64,000 bases of DNA from contig NZ_JACHND010000001.1 of assembly GCF_014205275.1 (NCBI RefSeq), forward strand, positions 7,068,001 through 7,132,000, in the 5' to 3' direction. Below the pieces are notes generated by a model, which made no database searches, was not told the origin of the DNA, and saw only the letters and a list, made by a program, of their open reading frames with translations. The position numbers and the translations under genes were made by a program. Shown piece after piece: positions 58,590-64,000 of the stretch. The stretch comes from Sphaerisporangium siamense (lineage in GTDB: Bacteria; Actinomycetota; Actinomycetes; Streptosporangiales; Streptosporangiaceae). Position 1 is the first letter of the stretch. Every line of letters starts with the position of its first letter.

Positions 58590-58913
58590 ATGCGATACCT
58601 GGTTTCCGTGATCGACGACAAGAGCGATCCCGGCAGCACGGACAGGCGGCCTGCCATCAGCGCGTTCAACGAACGACTGATCGCCGAGGGCTACTGGGTC
58701 TTCTCGGGCGGACTCGCCGGCACCGACGCGGCCACGGTCATCGACAACCGGGGCGAGCAGGCGGTGTTCAGCGACGGGCCTTTCGTCGAGTCGAAGGAGT
58801 ACCTCGCCGGCGTCTGGGTGTGGGAGGCCCCCGATCTGGACGTGGCGCTCAAGCTCGCCGCCGAGGCGTCCAAGGTCTGCGATCGCAAGATCGAGGTGCG
58901 GCCGTTCCTGTGA
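58590..58913 (+). CDS. YCII (DGPF) family protein
   Basis: A 107-residue YCII-related domain protein with the characteristic DGPF motif at residues 62-65 (VFSDGPFVESKEYLAG). DGPF proteins are regularly encoded next to ECF42 sigma factors and are part of their regulon. No catalytic role is established. CAGGAG precedes the ATG at 58590 by 12 bases. Its stop overlaps the sigma-factor start (GTGA). Confidence 0.9.
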   Translation: MRYLVSVIDDKSDPGSTDRRPAISAFNERLIAEGYWVFSGGLAGTDAATVIDNRGEQAVFSDGPFVESKEYLAGVWVWEAPDLDVALKLAAEASKVCDRKIEVRPFL

Positions 58914-60175
58914 GCGACGTCGAGGAGGCGATCACCCGGGCCCACCACGACGAGTGGGCGCGGGTGGTGGCCGCCCTGACCAGGCGCTTCGGCGCCCTCG
59001 ACATCGCCGAGGAGGCCGCGGCCGAGGCGTTCGCGACCGCCGTCGAGCGGTGGCGGGCCGACGGCCTGCCCCCCAACCCGGGCGCGTGGCTGACCACCAC
59101 CGCCGGCCGCAAGGCCATCGACCGGATCCGGCGCGAGCACAAGCGCGACGACAAGCACAAGGAGGCGCGGACACTGCACGGCGACACCCCACCCGAGCCG
59201 CTCGGCGCCATCGACGACGACCGGCTCCGGCTGATCTTCACCTGCTGTCACCCGGCGCTGGCGGTGGAAGCGCGCGTGGCGTTGACGCTGCGCATGGTCG
59301 GCGGCCTGACCGTGCCCGAGATCGCCCGCGCCTTCCTGGTGCAGGGGACCACCATGGAGCAGCGCGTCACCCGCGCGAAGGCCAAGATCAAGGCGGCGCG
59401 CATCCCCTATCGGATGCCGTCCGCCGACGATCTGCCGGCACGCGTCTCCGGCGTGCTGACCGTCCTGTTCCTCATCTTCAACGAGGGCTACCTGGCCAGC
59501 GGCCCCGGCACCGATCCCGTACGACACGACCTGACCACCGAGGCGATCCGGCTCACCCGCCTGATCCGCGCGCTCCTGCCGCAGGACGGAGAAGTGGCCG
59601 GCCTGCTGGCGCTGATGCTGCTCATCGAGGCCCGCCGCCCCGCCCGGGTCTCGGCCGGCGGCGAACTGGTCCCCCTGGCCGAGCAGGACCGCGGCGCCTG
59701 GGACGCGGAACTGATCGCCGAAGGTCATCGGCTGGTGCGCGAGCGCCTGGCCGCCGCCGCTGCCGGGGAGGCTCCGGGTCGCTACCAGATCCTCGCCGCG
59801 ATCAACGCCGTGCACACCTCCGCCCGCGACATCCGCGACACCGACTGGTCGCAGATCCTCGCCCTCTACGACCAGCTCGTCCGCCTCGCCCCCTCGCCGA
59901 TCACCGCCCTCAACCGGGCCGTCGCCGTGGCCGAGCTCGACGGGCCGGAGGTGGCACTGGCCATCGTCGACCGCCTCGCCGAGGCGCTGGCCGGCTATCA
60001 CGCCTACCACGCCACCCGCGCCGACCTGCTGCGCCGGCTGGGCCGGAGCCGGCAGTCACGCGCGGCCTACGACCGGGCCATCGAGCTGGCCGGCAACACC
60101 GGCGAGACCGCCTACCTCACCCGCCGCCGCGACCAACTGCGGCCCGACGGCCCACACACGGCCCAGAGCCGATGA
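58910..60175 (+). CDS. ECF42-type RNA polymerase sigma factor with C-terminal extension
   Basis: A 421-residue sigma factor. Region 2 is at about residues 5-75 (WARVVAALTRRFGALDIAEEAAAEAFATAV), region 4 at about 110-165 (RLRLIFTCCHPALAVEARVALTLRMVGGLTVPEIARAF), and a helical TPR-like C-terminal extension of 250 residues follows, typical of ECF42. The extension substitutes for an anti-sigma factor; no anti-sigma gene is nearby. Translation is coupled to the YCII gene through GTGA. The gene is convergent with glnA2. Confidence 0.9.
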   Translation: MSDVEEAITRAHHDEWARVVAALTRRFGALDIAEEAAAEAFATAVERWRADGLPPNPGAWLTTTAGRKAIDRIRREHKRDDKHKEARTLHGDTPPEPLGAIDDDRLRLIFTCCHPALAVEARVALTLRMVGGLTVPEIARAFLVQGTTMEQRVTRAKAKIKAARIPYRMPSADDLPARVSGVLTVLFLIFNEGYLASGPGTDPVRHDLTTEAIRLTRLIRALLPQDGEVAGLLALMLLIEARRPARVSAGGELVPLAEQDRGAWDAELIAEGHRLVRERLAAAAAGEAPGRYQILAAINAVHTSARDIRDTDWSQILALYDQLVRLAPSPITALNRAVAVAELDGPEVALAIVDRLAEALAGYHAYHATRADLLRRLGRSRQSRAAYDRAIELAGNTGETAYLTRRRDQLRPDGPHTAQSR

Positions 60176-60245
60176 GACGGCGCGGGCGGACGCACGCCGC
60201 CGGCCCCGGACCGTACGGCCCGGCGAGACCGGCTCCGCGCCGCGG

Positions 60246-61607
60246 CTACAGCACGGGCAGGTAGCGGCCGAGTTCGAACTCGGTGACCTGGCGGCGGTAG
60301 TCGCTCCATTCGGCGCGCTTGTTGCGGAGGAAGAAGTCGAAGACGTGTTCGCCCAGGGTTTCGGCGACGAGTTCGCTGTGTTCCATGGTGGTGATGGCCT
60401 CGTCGAGGCTCTGCGGGAGCGGGGCGATGCCGAGGGCGCGCCGTTCGGCGGTGGTGAGGGCCCAGACGTCGTCCTCGGCGCCGGGCGGCATCTCGTAGCC
60501 GCCTTCGATGCCCTTCAGGCCGGCGGCGAGGATGACCGCGTAGGCGAGGTAGGGGTTGCAGGCGGAGTCGAGCGAGCGGAACTCCACGCGGGTGGAGTTG
60601 CCCTTGTGCGGCTTGTACATCGGGACGCGCACGAGCGCGGACCGGTTGTTGTGGCCCCAGCTGATGTAGCTCGGCGCCTCGCCGCCCTGCCCGGCGATGG
60701 CCTCCGACCCGCCCCACAGCCGCTTGTAGGAGTTCACCCACTGGTTGCACACCGCGGTGATCTCGGCGGCGTGGCGGAGCAGCCCTCCGATGAACGACCG
60801 GCCGATCTTGGAGAGCTGGTACTCGGCGCCGGGCTCGTAGAAGGCGTTGCGGTCGCCCTCGAACAGGGACATGTGGGTGTGCATGCCCGAGCCGGGGTAC
60901 TCGGTGAAGGGCTTGGGCATGAAGGAGGCCCAGATGCCCTGCTCCAGCGCGACCTCCTTCATGACCAGCCGGAAGGTCATGATGTTGTCGGCGGTGGTGA
61001 GCGCGTCGGCGTACCGCAGGTCGATCTCCTGCTGGCCGGGGGCGCCCTCGTGGTGGCTGAACTCCACCGAGATGCCCATGGCCTCCAGCATCATGATCGC
61101 GTTGCGGCGGAAGTCGTGGCCCGAGCTGTGCGGGGTGTGGTCGAAGTAGCCGCCCGAGTCGTTGGGCACCGGCCTGCGGCCGTCCTCGGGGCGATCCTTC
61201 AGCAGGAAGAACTCCACCTCGGGGTGGGTGTAGAAGGTGAAGCCCATGTCGGCGGCCTTGGCGAGCGTGCGCTTGAGCACCCAGCGCGGGTCGGCGTGCG
61301 AGGGCGAGCCGTCCGGCATGAGGATGTCGCAGAACATGCGGGCGGCGCCCGGCGTCTCGCTGCGCCAGGGAAGGATCTGGAACGTCGAAGGGTCCGGCTT
61401 GGCCAGCATGTCGGACTCGTACACGCGGGCGAAGCCTTCGATCGCCGAGCCGTCGAAGCCGATGCCCTCGGCGAACGCCCCCTCAAGCTCGGCGGGCGCT
61501 ATGGCCACCGATTTGAGGAACCCGAGGACGTCGGTGAACCACAGCCGGATGAACCGGATGTCGCGTTCTTCGAGCGTGCGGAGCACGAACTCCTGCTGGC
61601 GGTCCAA
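60246..61607 (-). CDS. glnA2: Glutamine synthetase-like enzyme (GlnA2 type)
   Basis: A 453-residue glutamine synthetase-fold enzyme. Motifs FDGSAIEGF, HPEVEFFLL, MHTHMSLF and NRSALVRVPMY match the actinobacterial GlnA2 group, and there is no adenylylation tyrosine region like that of GlnA. In Streptomyces relatives act as gamma-glutamylpolyamine synthetases rather than for ammonia assimilation; whether that holds here is not decided by sequence alone. The start is TTG at 61607, six bases after AGAAGGGGA. A half GlnR box lies 110 bp upstream. The gene is the third glutamine-linked gene of the window. Confidence 0.88.
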   Translation of the reverse strand: MDRQQEFVLRTLEERDIRFIRLWFTDVLGFLKSVAIAPAELEGAFAEGIGFDGSAIEGFARVYESDMLAKPDPSTFQILPWRSETPGAARMFCDILMPDGSPSHADPRWVLKRTLAKAADMGFTFYTHPEVEFFLLKDRPEDGRRPVPNDSGGYFDHTPHSSGHDFRRNAIMMLEAMGISVEFSHHEGAPGQQEIDLRYADALTTADNIMTFRLVMKEVALEQGIWASFMPKPFTEYPGSGMHTHMSLFEGDRNAFYEPGAEYQLSKIGRSFIGGLLRHAAEITAVCNQWVNSYKRLWGGSEAIAGQGGEAPSYISWGHNNRSALVRVPMYKPHKGNSTRVEFRSLDSACNPYLAYAVILAAGLKGIEGGYEMPPGAEDDVWALTTAERRALGIAPLPQSLDEAITTMEHSELVAETLGEHVFDFFLRNKRAEWSDYRRQVTEFELGRYLPVL

Positions 61608-61930
61608 GGCATCCCCTTCTGCCGGACGGTGATCGTGAACACCATCGTCGTCGCGCTGAGCCGATTGCTGAGTCGGCGGAAGACATGTCTGGTCATCTAC
61701 CAGTCTGCCCGCTTGAGATTTCGGACACGTTACGAGGGCCCGTCGCGGCGCGTCCCGCGCGGCCCTTGACCCGCATCGCGGCTCCTTTCCGGTTCTGGAC
61801 ACGGCCCGCCTGAGCGGGCGGCGGAACGTCATCGGCGGGTGTATCACGGATACGGGCGGTCATCACGTAATGTGACTGCATGATCTCGTTCTGTATTCGT
61901 CAAGGGTGACCTCGGCGCGAGGAGTCGGCA
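61608..61930. other. Divergent intergenic region, 323 bp
   Basis: Separates glnA2 from the expansin-like gene. Contains the GlnR half site at 61718-61733 and TCAC-GTAAT-GTGA near 61865, a small inverted repeat. No gene is seen. Confidence 0.5.
61718..61733 (-). promoter_or_regulatory. GlnR half box upstream of glnA2
   Basis: On the minus strand GTAAC-N6-GAAAT, one mismatch to the a/b half of the GlnR consensus; the second half is not found. Confidence 0.4.
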
Positions 61931-63361
61931 ATGAACGCGGATCGACGGCACGTCCGGCGCCCGGCCCCGCGGGCTCCGCTGAGGCGGCGTCCGGCCGGCC
62001 TCGGGCGGCGCGCGTCCGCCCTCCTGCACACGGCGGTGGCGCGGCGCCTCGCCTGGGCCGTCTCGTCGGCCGCGGCGCTCGCGCTGGTCGCCCTCGGCGC
62101 GCAGACCGGCAGGAACGCCGCCTGCGCGACCACGCTCACCGGCCCGTACGGCGGCGGGGTGCGCGGGCTCGCGGCGGGGTCCCTGCCGCCGCGAGCACGG
62201 CCGGGGGACGAGTGCTCCCTGGCGGGCGCGGTGAGGGACGGCCTGCTCGCGGCGGTGTCGGCGCAGGAGTACGCGGGCTCGGCCGCCTGCGGGGCGTACC
62301 TGGACGTCGCGGGCCCGCTGGGCGTGGTGCGCGTCCAGGTGGTGGGCCGGTGCCGGACGTGCGCGCCGGGCGAGGTGGACCTCAGCGGCCCGGCGTACGC
62401 CCGCATCGCCTCCCCGGGGCGGCGCGTGGTGCCGGTCGGGTACCGCACGGTGCGCAACCCGGCGGTGGCGATGCCGGTGGCGTTCCGGCTCAGGCAGGGG
62501 TCCTCGGCGCGCCGGCTGGCCATCCAGGTGGTCGACCACGGCAACCCGCTGGTGCGGCTGGAGGTCCTGCGCGACGGGCGCTGGGTGGAGCTGTCGCGGG
62601 ACGCGGGCAACTACTGGGTCGCCGGGCGCGGCGCGGGCCCCGGCCCGTTCGTCGTGCGGATCACCGACGTGTACGGCCAGCGGCTCACGGCCTCCGGCAT
62701 CCGCCTGACCGGCGGCGGGCTGCAGCGCACCCCGTACCGGTTGTACGCCCCGGCGGAGGCGTCGCCGCCTCCTCCCACGCGCACGGCCACGGGCAGGCGG
62801 GCGGCGGCGGTCCCCTCGCCCGAGCCGTCGCCGCCCGCGGACGGCGACGCGGCGGCGCCCCGGGAGACCACGACCTCCCCGGCGACCGAGCCCCACGGGG
62901 CCTCGCGGGATCCCGGTTCCCGGGGCGGCGCGCGGAACCCCGGATCCGGCGCGCCCGCCCAGGAACCTCGCGGGCCGTCTCAGAGGCCCCGCGTGGCTGC
63001 CGACGGGTCCGGCACGGTCGCCCAGGGGTCCGGCACGGTCGCCCAGGGGTCCGGCACGGTCGCCCAGGGGTCCGGTGCGGTCGCCCACGGGCCGGGCGCC
63101 GTCTCCCATGGGCAGGAGGGCCGTCCGGTCGCGGCGACGCCGGCCCCGCATCCTTACGGGTCCGCCGGCCGGGCGCGGGGCGAGGCCTTGAACGGCAGCA
63201 CTGACGGCGGCACGGAAGGCGGCTCGCATGGCGGCGCGGACGGCACCGCGCCGTTCCCACGGACCGGCCACCCGGGCGACCCGCGACGACCGGAGACGCT
63301 CCTGCCGGGTGGTCCCGTGCCGCTGGCGGCCCTGCCGTCCGCGCCGCCGTTCTTCTGCTGA
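61931..63361 (+). CDS. Secreted expansin-like protein with repeat tail
   Basis: A 476-residue secreted protein: a long basic N-terminus and hydrophobic signal/anchor (42-60), an expansin-like double-psi beta-barrel (about 70-165, with SAACGAYLDVAGPLGVVRVQVVG and RCRTC), and a CBM63-like second domain (about 175-265, ending FVVRITDVYGQ). Bacterial expansins loosen cell-wall polysaccharide without hydrolysis. The first conserved Asp of the barrel, expected where the sequence reads VVG, is Gly; the second, in DLSGPAYARI, is kept. The last 200 residues are low-complexity and include five 7-residue repeats at 63008-63112. Confidence 0.8.
   Translation: MNADRRHVRRPAPRAPLRRRPAGLGRRASALLHTAVARRLAWAVSSAAALALVALGAQTGRNAACATTLTGPYGGGVRGLAAGSLPPRARPGDECSLAGAVRDGLLAAVSAQEYAGSAACGAYLDVAGPLGVVRVQVVGRCRTCAPGEVDLSGPAYARIASPGRRVVPVGYRTVRNPAVAMPVAFRLRQGSSARRLAIQVVDHGNPLVRLEVLRDGRWVELSRDAGNYWVAGRGAGPGPFVVRITDVYGQRLTASGIRLTGGGLQRTPYRLYAPAEASPPPPTRTATGRRAAAVPSPEPSPPADGDAAAPRETTTSPATEPHGASRDPGSRGGARNPGSGAPAQEPRGPSQRPRVAADGSGTVAQGSGTVAQGSGTVAQGSGAVAHGPGAVSHGQEGRPVAATPAPHPYGSAGRARGEALNGSTDGGTEGGSHGGADGTAPFPRTGHPGDPRRPETLLPGGPVPLAALPSAPPFFC
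63008..63112 (+). repeat. 21-bp tandem repeat encoding SGTVAQG
   Basis: Five copies in frame: three identical, then two diverged (SGAVAHG, PGAVSHG). A likely variable-number repeat in the expansin tail. Confidence 0.88.
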
Positions 63362-63377
63362 GCTCCCGGCACCGCGC

Positions 63378-64000
63378 TCAGGAGCCGCAGGCCAGGGCGT
63401 CGCCGGTGGGGGTGCGGCGGTAGAGGACCTCGCGGCCGAGGCGGCGGCGGGCGACCAGGCCGTTGCCGCTGAGCACGGACAGGTGCTGCGAGACGGCGCC
63501 GGGCGTGAGCGACATGCGCCGGGCCAGCGCCGTCGTGGACGCCGGGTCGCGCAGCGAGAGCAGGAGCTGGGCGCGGGTCCTGCCGATGAGGGAGGCCAGG
63601 GCCTCGGGCGCGGGCGGCGGACCGTCGTCCCAGAGCGTGCCGATGCCGCGGGCCGGGTAGACGAGCATGGCATGGTAGGGCGCGGTCATGGTGGCGATGT
63701 CGGGCCAGCGGAACGCGCTCGGCACGAGCAGCAGGCCGTCGCCGCCCAGCCCGCCGGAGTGGCCGCAGCCGCCGGTGGTCGTGGTCAGCCGGTCGCCGTG
63801 CCAGTGGACGGCGGCGTGCAGGTCGGCGAACAGCTCGTGCGCGCCGCCGGTGGCGAGCCGCCGTGACCGCCACATCACGTCGGCCTCCAGCAGGCCGTAC
63901 ACGCGCGGCCAGAACTCGGAGAGGGCCAGCTCCCAGTACGCGTCGAGCGTGCCGGCCACCCGGCGGACCCCCGCGACCGGGTCGGCGCGGAACCGCGCGA
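63378..64000 (-). CDS. ArsR-type regulator with DUF5937-like N-terminus, start outside window
   Basis: A minus-strand gene whose frame runs open past 64000, so its start is outside. The visible 207 residues hold a ligand or sensor region (ALSEFWPRVYGLLEADVMWR, GLLLVPSAFRWPDIATM) like DUF5937, then an ArsR-type winged helix (RTRAQLLLSLRDPASTTALARRMSLTPGAVSQHLSVLSGNGLVARRR) and a short tail. Such fusions are frequent actinobacterial regulators; no metal-binding ELCVCD motif is present. An in-frame GTG at 63959 could be a start, but the homologous frame clearly continues upstream (ARFRADPVAGVRR). Convergent with the expansin gene. Confidence 0.8.
   Translation of the reverse strand, partial: ARFRADPVAGVRRVAGTLDAYWELALSEFWPRVYGLLEADVMWRSRRLATGGAHELFADLHAAVHWHGDRLTTTTGGCGHSGGLGGDGLLLVPSAFRWPDIATMTAPYHAMLVYPARGIGTLWDDGPPPAPEALASLIGRTRAQLLLSLRDPASTTALARRMSLTPGAVSQHLSVLSGNGLVARRRLGREVLYRRTPTGDALACGS

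Noticed and set aside
60201-60225. Possible terminator between the sigma factor and glnA2
   Set aside because: CCGG-A-CCGTACGG-C-CCGG is a short palindrome without a usable loop; not convincing as a hairpin.

Overview
The window is chromosomal DNA of a high-GC actinobacterium. Base composition, heavy use of GTG starts, a pspA-pspAA-htpX-pspAB stress operon, the run lpdA/E2 - lipB - lipA - DUF4191 - RDD - glnA, and glnE with a second glutamine synthetase (glnA2) type all point to filamentous Actinomycetes. My best guess is Streptosporangiales (Streptosporangiaceae or Thermomonosporaceae); this is inferred from gene content, not from a marker gene. No rRNA, tRNA, CRISPR array, transposase or prophage was seen.

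Layout. 1-2.1 kb: envelope-stress operon on the minus strand. 2.3-8.8 kb: DUF3043 membrane protein, aldo/keto reductase, cobU-cobS (B12 nucleotide loop), and a YtrA/GntR-controlled membrane-protein operon with two matching operators. 9-17.2 kb: housekeeping block with leucyl aminopeptidase, lipoamide dehydrogenase, 2-oxoacid dehydrogenase E2, lipoate ligation and synthesis (lipB, lipA), an SDR and an S51 peptidase. 17.2-23.4 kb: GH3 glycosidase, DUF4191, methyltransferase, RDD protein, and glnA preceded by a full GlnR box and followed by a strong terminator. 23.4-40.4 kb: accessory genes, including a copper locus (CsoR-like promoter, copZ, His-rich secreted protein, truncated copA), a thiolase, a deacetylase lipoprotein, a MauE-like gene flanked by TATACG palindromes, a SARP regulator with a secreted peptidase, an amidohydrolase, and an ImmA/IrrE - MAB_1171c-type membrane protein - EspR-like regulator cluster. 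40.4-44.2 kb: glnE and a class I glutamine amidotransferase. 44.6-55.4 kb: a six-gene same-strand cassette (GrpE-like, short Hsp70, Fn3-like protein, zinc-ribbon GTPase, GAP1-type protein, membrane-anchored zinc-ribbon GTPase). 55.4-64 kb: hotdog protein, lipoprotein, an ECF42-type sigma factor with its YCII/DGPF partner, glnA2, an expansin-like secreted protein, and an ArsR-type regulator running off the edge.

How the genes fit together. Three themes recur. Nitrogen: glnA (GlnR box), glnE (modifies GlnA), a glutamine amidotransferase and glnA2 lie within 40 kb. Lipoate: E2 and E3 sit a few kb from lipB and lipA, which supply the lipoyl group. Membrane stress: the psp operon, YtrA operon, ECF42 module and the chaperone-GTPase cassette. 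At least ten genes have a TANNNT-like -10 box six to eight bases before the start codon, indicating leaderless transcripts as a common mode here.

The most interesting unit is the 10.8-kb chaperone/double-GTPase cassette at 44651-55410. Its families are recognisable in part, but the function of the whole is unknown to me. It contains a three-tier hairpin and an in-gene 78-bp repeat. Also notable are the truncated copA, an eight-codon leader ORF followed by three stacked hairpins, and active-site changes in the thiolase, the GH3 enzyme and the expansin.
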